A stretch of DNA of 64,000 bases from Scopulibacillus darangshiensis (GCF_004341035.1 NZ_SLXK01000024.1:1-64000), one strand, 5' to 3'; numbered from the stretch's first letter, positions 25,648 to 33,883 are shown. Numbers and translations are program-made. The notes: generated by a model not told the origin, from the sequence alone.

Positions 25648-26199
25648 ATGGGGCACGATGTCATCGTAGGCGGAACAGGGATGTTAAAAGATGTGTCGAT
25701 TTGGCTTGCTTCTCAGGGAAACCACTTAACGGTTATAGGGAGAAATCATGACAGATTGCTTCAACTTGAAAGGGAGGTTCCGGATTCCGGAAATCTTAAT
25801 TTGCTAAGTCTTGATTACCATAATGTGGACCAATTGACGAACGCTGTTTTGCAAGCTATAAAGGTTCACGGCCCTGTTAGCCGGGCTGTCGTCTGGATGC
25901 ACAGCACTGCCAACGATGCGCTGCAGGCGTTAGTTGATTGTCTGTCATCAACAGTCCAAGACACATGGTCGCTTTATCATGTGCTGGGAAGTGCAGCGAG
26001 CAGGCCTAATGCCGTCACTAGACCGGAATTAAGAGGGAATTGTCATTATCATGAGATCATCCTCGGTTTTAACATGCGATCTGGCATATCTAGGTGGCTG
26101 ACCCATAATGAGATCTCAACCGGTGTCATTCATGCTTTGGAGCATGAAGCGAGAGAGACAATCGTCGGCATTGTTGAACCGTGGGAGAAACGCCCTTGA
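25648..26199 (+). CDS. Short-chain dehydrogenase-like protein
   Basis: A 183-residue Rossmann-fold protein beginning HDVIVGGTGMLKDVSIWLA, a TGxxxGIG-like nucleotide-binding loop in the variant form GGTGML. The 'VIGRNHDRL' segment would bind the NADP ribose phosphate. The SDR catalytic Tyr-x3-Lys is not evident and the protein is about 60 residues shorter than typical SDRs, so activity is uncertain. ATG 25648 follows AAAGGAGGGTG; GTG 25642 is also in frame. It lies 31 bases after the OsmC gene, probably in the same transcript. Confidence 0.7.
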   Translation: MGHDVIVGGTGMLKDVSIWLASQGNHLTVIGRNHDRLLQLEREVPDSGNLNLLSLDYHNVDQLTNAVLQAIKVHGPVSRAVVWMHSTANDALQALVDCLSSTVQDTWSLYHVLGSAASRPNAVTRPELRGNCHYHEIILGFNMRSGISRWLTHNEISTGVIHALEHEARETIVGIVEPWEKRP

Positions 26200-26232
26200 A
26201 AGAGAAAAGACCTCCACATTTCCTAGTAATAC

Positions 26233-26296
26233 GTGTTCAAAAAGAAGGACAAGCACGGCCAAATCGTCGGCAATTTTTCCTAGACTTTTTGAACAC
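26233..26296. repeat. 64-base element with perfect terminal inverted repeats
   Basis: GTGTTCAAAAAG at 26233-26244 and its exact reverse complement at 26285-26296, separated by 40 bases rich in G/C. It lies between the SDR-like gene and yfkD. It may be a miniature mobile element remnant or a structured RNA; no T run follows the right arm, so it is not a typical terminator. Confidence 0.6.
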
Positions 26297-26356
26297 CCTC
26301 TTACATGGATAATTTTTTTATTCTGCGAAGAAAATAGGGATGAAGGAGGTTTTCTC

Positions 26357-27154
26357 ATGCTAAAAAAAATCATATTAGCCATATGTTTAATTACTTTGGC
26401 AATAAGTCCATCCAGCTACGCTAAAGAGCCGGTAAAATCAAATCAAAAAAATGACATTAAAGTACCTGATTCTGTTGTTGATATTTCAAAAGAAAACACC
26501 TATCCTAATCCATCTCACGATGAACCGAGGCTCCAGCCCAGTCAATTAACCAAAGCATTATTGAAAACGGCGAAGATTGACATTCAAAATCCAACATTAA
26601 TCAAACTTTTAAATGAGTCCAACATCCATACATCAAAGCTCTCATTGGGTTATCATGCGCGCATATATTTAGGAAAATGGCCGCTCACTTATGAATCCAA
26701 TAAGACAACAGTGAATTGGGAATATAAGCAAGTAAATGATAATGATTTGGATGCACGAGGCAGTGAAGCGAATCAAAAGCTCACCTATAATCAGAAGCAG
26801 CAAGCAAGGGTTATGGGTGGTCTAACGGCAAAGGTTCCTGCTGAGAAAGAAGTAAAAAAGCTGATGCTAATGGAGGCAGCTGAAAACACTGCATTACCGA
26901 TCTCTTTTTCAACAATTGTCGGTCAAGGAACCAAAATTAATAGAGTGTATCATGTTGAGCCCAAAAAGGTCGGCCATCTAAGCGGTTATGTCCCTGCTGT
27001 AAATGAAAAAGGGAAGATCACTTATGGTGAAGTCTATCTTGTTCTTAAAGGCGGAAAAAAGTATTTGGAAGTAAAAAATCTCGTACAACAAGGCATCGGC
27101 GCCTGGATACCTATTCAGGACCATGTTACATTACGATATACAGTGACCAACTAA
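26357..27154 (+). CDS. yfkD: YfkD-like secreted protein
   Basis: A 265-residue exported protein with signal peptide MLKKIILAICLITLAISPS (cleavage likely after SYA, about residue 23) and a domain matching YfkD of B. subtilis (264 residues), a Bacillales-specific family of unknown function. The longest frame runs in from 26108, inside the SDR-like gene; ATG 26357 follows AAGGAGGT and begins the signal peptide. No Cys lipobox, so it is secreted or wall-associated. A terminator follows at once. Confidence 0.88.
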   Translation: MLKKIILAICLITLAISPSSYAKEPVKSNQKNDIKVPDSVVDISKENTYPNPSHDEPRLQPSQLTKALLKTAKIDIQNPTLIKLLNESNIHTSKLSLGYHARIYLGKWPLTYESNKTTVNWEYKQVNDNDLDARGSEANQKLTYNQKQQARVMGGLTAKVPAEKEVKKLMLMEAAENTALPISFSTIVGQGTKINRVYHVEPKKVGHLSGYVPAVNEKGKITYGEVYLVLKGGKKYLEVKNLVQQGIGAWIPIQDHVTLRYTVTN

Positions 27155-27155
27155 G

Positions 27156-27182
27156 AACCAGTGCCTCCGCGCTGGTTTTTTC
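27156..27182 (+). terminator. Terminator of yfkD
   Basis: AACCAG-(T)GCCTCCGCG-CTGGTT stem followed by TTTTTTCTT. Confidence 0.85.
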
Positions 27183-27231
27183 TTAGTTAATCAGAAAGTA
27201 TAACTTTCTGACGCACATAAGTGCACTGGCT

Positions 27232-27347
27232 AAAGACGTAACATCCTGTTACAACGCCAGTACTAGCACGTCCTGTGCGTCGCAACTACGCCTCTGTCTT
27301 CGCCTCTGTCTTCGCCTAAGGCTCGCCAATCGGCGAGTTTTCTTTAT
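27232..27347 (+). repeat. Dispersed intergenic repeat R, copy 2
   Basis: Nearly identical to 20545-20648 over its length, with a tandem duplication of a 12-base unit (CGCCTCTGTCTT) and the same closing terminator hairpin CTCGCCAATCGGCGAG-TTTTCTTT. A further palindrome (TCAGAAAGT-ATA-ACTTTCTGA, 27191-27211) precedes it. Confidence 0.85.
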
Positions 27348-27477
27348 ATATAGTAAAACTTGATGCTATCGAACAAAGTGGAACGGGGCGCGGTCCAAAA
27401 TGGCGCAACCGAACTTAATAAGAAATTTGGGCATATAATGGGGCACATAAGAGAGCGGATGTTAGAGGTGGGGGGAT

Positions 27478-27597
27478 ATGACAGAGTTGACCGGCTGCAT
27501 CGTTCAGCCATCAGATCAAAATTACAATGGAGCACGTGCGGATATTACGCGTGTTTCATTTCCCTCAAAGTATTCCCCTGCAGGATTAAACAAATGA
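27478..27597 (+). pseudogene. Remnant of an FAD-linked oxidase N-terminus
   Basis: An ATG with GAGGTGG six bases upstream opens a 39-residue frame reading MTELTGCIVQPSDQNYNGAR and then DITRVSFPSKYSPAG before a stop. The pattern LTGxIVxPxDxxYxxAR is how berberine-bridge-type FAD oxidases (YgaK, CotQ family) begin; nothing of the rest of such a gene follows. It overlaps, on the other strand, the C-terminal part of the small gene 27522-27785. I read it as a decayed gene start; a chance match is possible. Confidence 0.45.
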
Positions 27598-27785
27598 ATA
27601 GGCCAGTTATCTTCATGATTAGATAACCGGCCTTTGTGTTTATGCTGATATAATTTTTCCATTTTGGTTTTCGTTTTTCTAGTCCGGAGATCTGCCAATG
27701 CATAGATGCCTCTGTCGGCTGATGGATTTCTCCTTCCTTCTTGAATCCGTTTTTCCCTTATCTTGCGCGCGCGGCTCTTCGTCAT
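27522..27785 (-). CDS. Small basic conserved-type protein
   Basis: An 87-residue very basic protein: MTKSRARKIREKRIQEGRRN, then 'PSADRGIYALADLRTRKTKTKMEKLYQHKHK', with a less basic C-terminus that overlaps the FAD-oxidase remnant on the other strand. Small proteins of this kind, with an RTRKTKTK segment, occur in Bacillales and may bind nucleic acid; this is an impression, not a family assignment. The frame extends five codons further upstream, but ATG 27785 is the natural start. The C-terminal 20 residues may be extraneous read-on. Confidence 0.55.
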   Translation of the reverse strand: MTKSRARKIREKRIQEGRRNPSADRGIYALADLRTRKTKTKMEKLYQHKHKGRLSNHEDNWPIHLFNPAGEYFEGNETRVISARAPL

Positions 27786-27917
27786 TATAATCAACTCCAT
27801 TTATACATTTTTTCTTATATTATATGTTATCACGCATCATCTGCAAATAAAGAAGGAGCGGGATTTTTGTTAAAAGTTAAATTATAAGCTAAGCTATACT
27901 TATAAGGAGTTGGAAAT

Positions 27918-28112
27918 ATGGGGAAAGCCACAGCAAATAAAGCAGCTCAGATACAATATCTTGAAAATCGTGTGAAGCTCCTCTCCCATGTTGTTGCAGC
28001 ACTTAACAGGGAAGCGGCAGATGAAAATGACTTGAAAAATATCTTAACAATGCTTGATGATTTAAAAATAAAAGTAAAACGGTTCCATGACGATTGGGCC
28101 AGCCAAGATTAA
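27918..28112 (+). CDS. Small coiled-coil protein, SE1561-type
   Basis: A 64-residue helical protein beginning MGKATANKAAQIQYLENRVK, predicted as two helices. It resembles the SE1561 family of small Firmicute proteins of unknown function. Ribosome-binding site AAGGAGTTGG, ATG at 27918, followed directly by a terminator, so it is a monocistronic gene. Confidence 0.7.
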   Translation: MGKATANKAAQIQYLENRVKLLSHVVAALNREAADENDLKNILTMLDDLKIKVKRFHDDWASQD

Positions 28113-28123
28113 CCTTTAAATTT

Positions 28124-28146
28124 ACGGCCTTAGGGCCGTTTTTTTA
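28124..28146 (+). terminator. Terminator of the SE1561-type gene
   Basis: ACGGCC-TTAG-GGCCGT stem followed by a seven-T run. Confidence 0.9.
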
Positions 28147-28194
28147 GTTAATTAGAAAGCCTCTGTCTTCGCCAATCGGCGAGTTTTCTTTATG
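28144..28194 (+). repeat. Dispersed intergenic repeat R, truncated copy 3
   Basis: Shares TTAGTTAAT(C/T)AGAAAG with the left flank of copy 2, then jumps to GCCTCTGTCTTCGCCAATCGGCGAG and TTTTCTTTAT. It therefore looks like copy 2 with the central part deleted. Confidence 0.8.
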
Positions 28195-28270
28195 CCTTGA
28201 AAAGGACTGAAATAAGCTTACATAAAAGATAAAATATGCGGCTATCCTAACGTCGAGGAGGCCAACGCCA

Positions 28271-29050
28271 ATGAAAAACATATTGATTTCCACTGCGTTT
28301 TTTTTAGCTTTCTTTATGATAAATCCGGCATTTGTTCAGGGAAAAGATTGGTACTTTAAACCAAGTAAGGATAATAAACCGGCGACAACTGAACCGGAAT
28401 ATGAAGCCTTATTGAACAAATACAACGGTATTTATATTGGAAATACGAGCAAAAAGATTATTTATTTGACCTTTGATAATGGCTATGAGGCGGGTTATAC
28501 CGATGACATTCTAGATACTCTTAAAGCGGAGCATGTGCCTGCTGCCTTTTTTATTACAGGTCATTACATTAAAGATCAGCCTGAATTAGTTAAGCGAATG
28601 GTTGAGGAAGGTCATATTGTTGGGAATCATTCCTGGGGGCACCCGGATCTTTCCAAAATCAGCAATGCGAAATATAAAACGGAATTAGAAAAATTGAAAA
28701 TGGCTTATACGGAATTAACCGGAAAAACACAAATGAAATATTTGCGGCCGCCGCGCGGTACATTTAGCAAGCAATCGTTAAAAATGGCCGATAAGTTAGG
28801 CTATACAAGCGTTTTCTGGTCATTTGCTTATAAGGATTGGATGAGGAATGAACAGAAAGGACCTGATTACGCCTATAAAAATATTATGAAGCGTGTCCAT
28901 CCCGGTGCCGTTATGCTGTTGCATACAGTTTCAAAGGATAATGCCGAAGCATTGGGCCGTGTCATTGAAGATTTAAAAAAGAAGGGTTATCGATTCAAAA
29001 GCCTTGACTATCTCATGGCACATAAGATTGTCCCATCAAATTTTTGGTAG
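28271..29050 (+). CDS. pdaA: PdaA, muramic delta-lactam polysaccharide deacetylase
   Basis: Exported NodB-type (CE4) deacetylase of 259 residues needed for muramic-delta-lactam formation in the spore cortex. Signal peptide at residues 1-24 (hydrophobic core ISTAFFLAFFMINPAFVQG). Catalytic motif LTFDNGYE (about 67-74) is the PdaA form of the TFDDG motif; the zinc ligands are in 'GNHSWGHPDLS' (about 118-128), and 'RPPRGTFSKQ' and 'LLHTVSKDN' complete the site. B. subtilis PdaA (263 residues) is expressed in the forespore under sigma G. ATG 28271 follows CGAGGAGG. A strong terminator follows. Confidence 0.93.
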   Translation: MKNILISTAFFLAFFMINPAFVQGKDWYFKPSKDNKPATTEPEYEALLNKYNGIYIGNTSKKIIYLTFDNGYEAGYTDDILDTLKAEHVPAAFFITGHYIKDQPELVKRMVEEGHIVGNHSWGHPDLSKISNAKYKTELEKLKMAYTELTGKTQMKYLRPPRGTFSKQSLKMADKLGYTSVFWSFAYKDWMRNEQKGPDYAYKNIMKRVHPGAVMLLHTVSKDNAEALGRVIEDLKKKGYRFKSLDYLMAHKIVPSNFW

Positions 29051-29053
29051 TAA

Positions 29054-29093
29054 AAGAGAGAGGGGCTAGACCCGGTTCTGGCCCCTCTCTCAC
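29054..29093 (+). terminator. Terminator of pdaA
   Basis: GAGAGAGGGGC and GCCCCTCTCTC arms with a 14-base loop. Confidence 0.85.
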
Positions 29094-29141
29094 TTTACAA
29101 GATCATAATTCCCCAGTAAAAGTTTAAAAAAGTAAAAATTT

Positions 29142-29173
29142 AGAAAAGAAGGCCAAATAGGGCCTTCTTTTCT
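29142..29173. terminator. Bidirectional terminator
   Basis: AGAAAAGAAGGCC-AAATAG-GGCCTTCTTTTCT. It would end the broken small gene read on the minus strand (29189-29435) and back up the pdaA terminator. Confidence 0.8.
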
Positions 29174-29188
29174 TCTGAATCCTTTGGC

Positions 29189-29435
29189 TTATGTCTTATA
29201 ACCTATTTTATTCAGGATTTCAAGAGGGAAATTTTTATCCCAAGAGTTATGAACATTATTCACATGATTATCCACATTATAATTAGCATTTATTAAGTCT
29301 TCAACATATTTACCCACACAATCCACAGATTTCATTTAAGTTATTAACAAAACTTTTCCCCAAAGATGTGATTGATTTAATAAGGTTTTCGAAGGTAGTC
29401 CACATATCAACAATGAGGTTGACAAACTCGTCCAT
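29189..29435 (-). pseudogene. Small helical gene split by a +1 frameshift
   Basis: Two overlapping minus-strand frames: 29435-29310 (41 residues, MDEFVNLIVDMWTTFENLIK, then SITSLGKSFVNNLNEICG) and 29335-29189 (48 residues, containing KYVEDLINANYNVDNHVNNV then HNSWDKNFPLEIL). Joined by a one-base shift near 29312-29330 they give one amphipathic helical protein of about 80 residues, ending just before the terminator at 29142-29173. Composition is coding-like, but no clear ribosome-binding site precedes ATG 29435. No family recognised; a phasin-like helical pattern is only an impression. A sequencing error would make it an intact gene. Confidence 0.45.
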
Positions 29436-29526
29436 TTCCTAATTCCCATCAAAATTTTTACAGTCCAAAGTATCACGCTCTGGGCGGATGTGCATATGAT
29501 GGGATTACTAGAGGTGGTGAAGAACA

Positions 29527-30357
29527 GTGGATACTGCAAGGATAACGAAATCGCATCCTGAGAATCCCATCGCTGTAGAGGAGCATTTGTGGAAAAAAAG
29601 GAAAAGAAGAGAAGGATTAAAACATACGCTGACGGTTTTCTCACCTATCTTTTTATTAGTGTTATGGGAATTCTTATCGCGAACACAGCTGATTGATCCG
29701 CGATTCTTTCCTCCGCCGACTGAGATTATCGGTACCTTTGCACAAATGGTGATGACCGGCGATTTATTTACCCATTTGGAAATCAGTTTTTATCGTATTA
29801 TCGGCGGTTTTTTGCTAGGGGTTATTCCCGCCATACTGTTAGGGTTGCTGATGGGCATGTACACCCCGGTTAAATATTTCTTTTCGCCTATTATTATGGC
29901 ATTAATGCCGATACCGACACTTGCACTCATGCCAATCATTCTGATCATCTTCGGGATTGGCGACTTTGGAAAAATGGTGACCATTGCAGGAAGTGTGTTT
30001 TTCCCGGTTGTCATCAACACCGCTGCAGGGGTGGCAAATATTGATCAAATCTATCTGGATGTTGCCAAAAACTATGGTGCGAAATCAAAAGATTTCTTTT
30101 GGAAAATTGCTCTTCCGGGTTCGCTGCCGGTCATGCTTGAGGGTATCCAAATGGGGCAGGCTATTGCACTTCTAACAATCGTTGCGGCGGAAATGATGGG
30201 TGCCCATTCGGGAATAGGGTATTTGATTTGGACGTCTTATAAAGCCTTTTTGCTAAAGGATATGTATGTTGGATTGGTGCTGATTTCTTTTTTCGGCTAT
30301 TTCTTCTCAATTTTACTGAGGATGCTGCAAAAGAAATTGATTCCTTGGCGGAAATAA
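29527..30357 (+). CDS. ABC transporter permease, SsuC/TauC type
   Basis: A 276-residue inner-membrane permease with six predicted helices and the EAA loop 'VAKNYGAKSKDFFWKIALPGSLPVML' of the nitrate/taurine/sulfonate (NitT/TauT) family. GTG start at 29527 after GAGGTGGTGA. First gene of a three-gene importer with the ATPase and lipoprotein that follow. Candidates for the substrate are sulfonates, taurine, nitrate-like anions or a pyrimidine precursor; nothing in the operon decides. Confidence 0.88.
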   Translation: MDTARITKSHPENPIAVEEHLWKKRKRREGLKHTLTVFSPIFLLVLWEFLSRTQLIDPRFFPPPTEIIGTFAQMVMTGDLFTHLEISFYRIIGGFLLGVIPAILLGLLMGMYTPVKYFFSPIIMALMPIPTLALMPIILIIFGIGDFGKMVTIAGSVFFPVVINTAAGVANIDQIYLDVAKNYGAKSKDFFWKIALPGSLPVMLEGIQMGQAIALLTIVAAEMMGAHSGIGYLIWTSYKAFLLKDMYVGLVLISFFGYFFSILLRMLQKKLIPWRK

Positions 30358-30377
30358 GGCTCCAAAGGAGGGTAAGG

Positions 30378-31160
30378 ATGGATCAGGAATCCAAGATTAC
30401 CATACACAATCTTACGAAAGTTTTTTTCAAAAAGAGAACGGCTGTCACAGCGCTAAAAAATATTAATTTGGAAATCCAAGATGGTGAGTTCGTCTGCTTA
30501 CTTGGACCGAGTGGATGCGGGAAGACGACATTGCTGCGAATACTCGCTGGATTAGACAAAGAAAGCACAGGAAGCTTTCATATTTCACGGGCAAAAAAGA
30601 ATCGTCCGCTGCAGTCAATGATTTTCCAAGAAAAAGGGGTAATCCCTTGGTTAACCGTCGAGGATAATGTGGCGTTTGGACTAAACATGAGGCATTTGCC
30701 AAAAAAGGAGGTCAAAGAGAGGACGGATTATTACTTAAATAAAGTCGGTTTAGAGTCGTTTAGAAAGCTTTATCCATCTGAAATATCAGGAGGCATGAAG
30801 CAAAGGGTAAGCATCGCCCGTGCTTTCGCTAATGACCCGGAAATTCTTCTGATGGATGAACCCTTTGCCGCACTTGATGAGCAGAATAAATTTATTTTAC
30901 AGGAAGAGCTGCTGAACATATGGTCCGAAACAAAAAAGACGGTTCTTTTTATTACACATAGTATTGATGAAGCTTTGCTTATGAGTGATCGCATTTTGCT
31001 TATGAGTTCTCAGCCGGGGCAAATCATCAGGGAAAAATATGTCGACTTGGGAAGGCCGCGAAATATGGAAATGGTCCGTTCTAATCCGAAAATGGCGGAA
31101 CAGTTCGTAGATATCTGGCAGCACCTGCAAACGGCGGTTCAGGCATCACGTCAAAATTAA
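30378..31160 (+). CDS. ABC transporter ATPase, SsuB/TauB type
   Basis: A 260-residue ATP-binding subunit with Walker A GPSGCGKTT (about residue 40), the Q-loop, signature 'ISGGMKQRVSIARA' (an LSGG variant) and Walker B 'EILLMDEPFAALDE'. The frame opens at 30345 inside the permease end, but ATG 30378 follows AAAGGAGGG. It energises uptake with the neighbouring permease and binding protein. Confidence 0.9.
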   Translation: MDQESKITIHNLTKVFFKKRTAVTALKNINLEIQDGEFVCLLGPSGCGKTTLLRILAGLDKESTGSFHISRAKKNRPLQSMIFQEKGVIPWLTVEDNVAFGLNMRHLPKKEVKERTDYYLNKVGLESFRKLYPSEISGGMKQRVSIARAFANDPEILLMDEPFAALDEQNKFILQEELLNIWSETKKTVLFITHSIDEALLMSDRILLMSSQPGQIIREKYVDLGRPRNMEMVRSNPKMAEQFVDIWQHLQTAVQASRQN

Positions 31161-31183
31161 ATTGGTTGGGGAGGTTTAAGAAG

Positions 31184-32278
31184 ATGGCAAAAAAATTCTT
31201 GGCATTGCTTTTGGTCATTCCGCTCTTGGCATTTGTCATGAGCGGGTGTCAAAGCGATAAAGAGGGCAAGCATGATAAAACACTTGTGGATCAATCGGCA
31301 GATCCGGTTGATGGCGATTTAAAGCCATTAAAGAAGCAAACAACGGTAGTCGTGGCTGAAGATGGCTCTGCTTCTGGAGCCGGTTTTTACATTGCTAAGG
31401 AGAAGGGCTATTTCAAGGACTACAATATTAAGATTAAATTCGCGACCTTCTCAAACAGTGATGACATGCTGCCGGCATTGGCTTCAGGAAAGGTTGATGT
31501 GGCGGGCGGGATTTCTTCAGCTTCCTTTTTTAATTCTATCGCACAAGGCATAGATGTCAAAATGATCGCTGATAAGGGCCACAATATCAAAGGCCACTCC
31601 TATTTCTCATTTGTGATCCGCAAAGATTTACAAGACAAAATAAAATCCTACAAGGATTTAACAGGAAAGAGAATTGCCGTTTCTACAAAGAACGGTGTTG
31701 ATGATTATATCTTTTCCCAAATGCTTAAGTCAGCCGGTTTAACTCGAAAAGATGTTGATTTTGTTCTAATGTCAGATTTCGGCAACATGCTCTCTGCTAT
31801 GGGCAATAAACAAATTGATGCCGCTCTGCAAATTGAACCCTTGATTACAAAAGGGACAGCTAAAGGGATCCATGTAAGGTTCGGTGATGCCACAGATTTT
31901 GCACCAAAGGCTCAAATCGCTATGGTATTGGGGTCACCGCAATTCGTTGGAAAAAACCGTGATGTCGCTCTCCGGTTCATGGTGGCGTATCTTAAAGGGC
32001 TTAGGGATTATAATGATGTCTTTGTAAAGGGAACCGGTGATAAAGATGGGATCATTAACATTATGACCAAATACACCCCGCTTAAGGATCCAAAAATATG
32101 GGAGAAGGTCGATGTGGCGGGACTTGATCCAAATGGGAAAATGTTCGTGGATGATATTAAGAAACAATATGAATGGTATAAATCGAGAGGCGGCATTTCA
32201 GGTGATGTCGACATGAAAAAGGCGGTTGACACATCTCTTGCTAAAGAAGCTGTCAAGATATTAGGCGAATATAAATAG
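31184..32278 (+). CDS. NMT1/SsuA-type substrate-binding lipoprotein
   Basis: A 364-residue extracellular binding lipoprotein: signal peptide MAKKFLALLLVIPLLAFVMS with lipobox VMSGC, then a periplasmic-binding fold like SsuA/TauA/NMT1. 'GSASGAGFYIAKEKGYFKDY' and 'ALASGKVDVAGGISS' are typical of the family's ligand-pocket regions. ATG 31184 follows GGGGAGG; a longer frame from 31166 lacks support. Followed by a terminator shared with the ROK gene. Substrate unknown. Confidence 0.9.
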   Translation: MAKKFLALLLVIPLLAFVMSGCQSDKEGKHDKTLVDQSADPVDGDLKPLKKQTTVVVAEDGSASGAGFYIAKEKGYFKDYNIKIKFATFSNSDDMLPALASGKVDVAGGISSASFFNSIAQGIDVKMIADKGHNIKGHSYFSFVIRKDLQDKIKSYKDLTGKRIAVSTKNGVDDYIFSQMLKSAGLTRKDVDFVLMSDFGNMLSAMGNKQIDAALQIEPLITKGTAKGIHVRFGDATDFAPKAQIAMVLGSPQFVGKNRDVALRFMVAYLKGLRDYNDVFVKGTGDKDGIINIMTKYTPLKDPKIWEKVDVAGLDPNGKMFVDDIKKQYEWYKSRGGISGDVDMKKAVDTSLAKEAVKILGEYK

Positions 32279-32283
32279 ATATA

Positions 32284-32334
32284 AAGAGGACCAAAACACG
32301 TGACATTTCTCCCGCGCTTTTGGTCTTCTTTTTT
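32284..32334. terminator. Bidirectional terminator between transporter and ROK gene
   Basis: AGAGGACCAAAA and TTTTGGTCTTCT arms; T run on the plus side. Confidence 0.8.
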
Positions 32335-33565
32335 ACTCAGCCGATCGGGTGGCAAACAATTCGACGAGCAAAAGTGCAACGCCGCCAATTGCCGCTGCCT
32401 GGTCACCGAGTTTTGAAGCTGTTATTTCGGTAGACTTTGCCTGAATGGTTAAACCGCGCTGTTCAATCGTTTTCTTTATGCTATCCAAAATGAAATGTCC
32501 GGCTTTTGAAACACCGCCGCCCATGATGACTTTCTTTGGGTTAACGGTATGTATAAGATTGGTAAGTCCTATTCCAAGATATCTCCCTGTCTCGTCCAGC
32601 ACCCTTTGACTTAGCTGATCGCCTTTAACCGCTGCATCATAAATAAGCTCACCGGTTATGAGGCCAAGCTCCCCGCCAGCCATTTCTGTGATAAGACTTT
32701 CTTGTCCCATCGCAATTTCCTTTTTCATCCTTTCAGCAATAAAAGGGCCAGCAGCCAAAGCTTGAAGGCAGCCATAATTGCCGCAACTGCATTTTGGACC
32801 ATTAATGTCGATGGTCATATGACCGATTTCCCCGGCCAAATAATCATCGCCATGATAGAGCTTCCCATTAATTATGATTCCGGCGCCAATCCCTTCACCG
32901 ACATTTACACAAACGAATTCATCGGTTTTTCTCCCGTTTCCGAACCAAGCTTCACCAAGTGCCATGGCCCTTGCATCATTTTCGACTTTAACAGCCATCT
33001 TAAATTCATTCTCTAAATGTTCTTTAATTGGAACATCCCTTAATTGAAGGATGGGAGCATATAAGGATATACCGTTTTCGACATCAACAATGCCATGCAT
33101 GGCAACTCCTATGCCAATCATTCGTTCCTGATCAATTTTAGCGTTTCGTTGAAATAATTGCCTTATAGAATCACTTAAAACCTCAAGCAGTTTGCCGTTC
33201 GTCATGGAACTAGTTAAATTAATTTTAACTGAATCAAGAACCGTTGCATTTAAATTAGTCAAAACTGAATAAATAGATGAAGGACCAACATCGACGCCAA
33301 TAATATAGAAGTTTTTGGCATTAATGACAAGCATCGTCGGTTTTCTGCCGCCTCGGGACTCACCCTGATTGCTTTCCATTACTATATCAGTATCAATGAG
33401 TTCTTTCACAAGGTTGCTGACTGTCGGCGGTGTTAAGCTTGTTTTTTTCGCGATCTCTGCACGGGAAATAGGTCCTTCACTGCGAATCATATTTAAGATT
33501 AACGATCGGTTAAGCGATTTCATTAATTGAAAGCTGCCCATCAATAACTTTGTCACATCCGACAC
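32333..33565 (-). CDS. ROK-family transcriptional repressor
   Basis: A 410-residue regulator of the XylR/NagC/ROK type. N-terminal winged helix (about residues 18-75; 'GPISRAEIAKKTSLTPPTVSNLVKELI'), then the ROK sugar-kinase-like domain with the zinc motif CSCGNYGCLQALAAG (about 262-276; CxCGxxGCxE/Q). It lacks the phosphate-loop features of an active kinase in any obvious way. Located immediately upstream of and divergent from galTKE, it is the likely repressor of the galactoside genes. Similar AT-rich inverted repeats at 33913-33941 and 40449-40487 are candidate operators, with a related half-site near its own start (33573-33592). ATG 33565 after GAGGTGTC. Confidence 0.88.
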   Translation of the reverse strand: MSDVTKLLMGSFQLMKSLNRSLILNMIRSEGPISRAEIAKKTSLTPPTVSNLVKELIDTDIVMESNQGESRGGRKPTMLVINAKNFYIIGVDVGPSSIYSVLTNLNATVLDSVKINLTSSMTNGKLLEVLSDSIRQLFQRNAKIDQERMIGIGVAMHGIVDVENGISLYAPILQLRDVPIKEHLENEFKMAVKVENDARAMALGEAWFGNGRKTDEFVCVNVGEGIGAGIIINGKLYHGDDYLAGEIGHMTIDINGPKCSCGNYGCLQALAAGPFIAERMKKEIAMGQESLITEMAGGELGLITGELIYDAAVKGDQLSQRVLDETGRYLGIGLTNLIHTVNPKKVIMGGGVSKAGHFILDSIKKTIEQRGLTIQAKSTEITASKLGDQAAAIGGVALLLVELFATRSAE

Positions 33566-33705
33566 CTCATTTTAGTAAACTTAATTATCTATTATAACTT
33601 ATAAAAATCTTGAGAGTAAATCAAAAGTCAAGTATATCAAAAGCGAATTTAACACATTTTAAACATATATCCATTTAAAACAGCGTTTCCTTGGAGGTTT
33701 CTGTA

Positions 33706-33822
33706 TTGAGCGATAAGAAAAACAAGCAAAATTATGATGAAGAGTATTCCAGGCATTTGGATTATGCTGATCAAAAACAAAAAAGGAAAGAAAAGAACCA
33801 AAAGGAGCAAAAGGAAAGATAA
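33706..33822 (+). CDS. Small highly charged 38-residue protein
   Basis: A 39-codon frame starting at TTG 33706, with GGAGG (33693-33697) upstream. The product is almost wholly charged and polar: SDKKNKQNYDEEYSRHLDYA followed by a Lys/Glu/Gln stretch. No family recognised. A terminator (33845-33870) follows at once. The strong ribosome-binding site and own terminator make it a probable real gene in the rok-galT intergenic space. Confidence 0.6.
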   Translation: MSDKKNKQNYDEEYSRHLDYADQKQKRKEKNQKEQKER

Positions 33823-33844
33823 TAGTTCCATTTGTAAAAAAGAA

Positions 33845-33870
33845 TTCAGGACAAGCTCCTGGATTTTTTT
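33845..33870 (+). terminator. Terminator of the 38-residue gene
   Basis: CAGGA-CAAGC-TCCTG followed by a T-rich run (ATTTTTTT). Confidence 0.75.
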
Positions 33871-33883
33871 ATATTTAATTTAT

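Noticed and set aside
29250-29345. Cluster of DnaA-box-like sequences (TTATCCACA, TTATTCACA, TTACCCACA)
   Set aside because: They fall inside a coding-like minus-strand frame rich in Asn/Val/His codons; no dnaA, dnaN or DNA-unwinding element is near.
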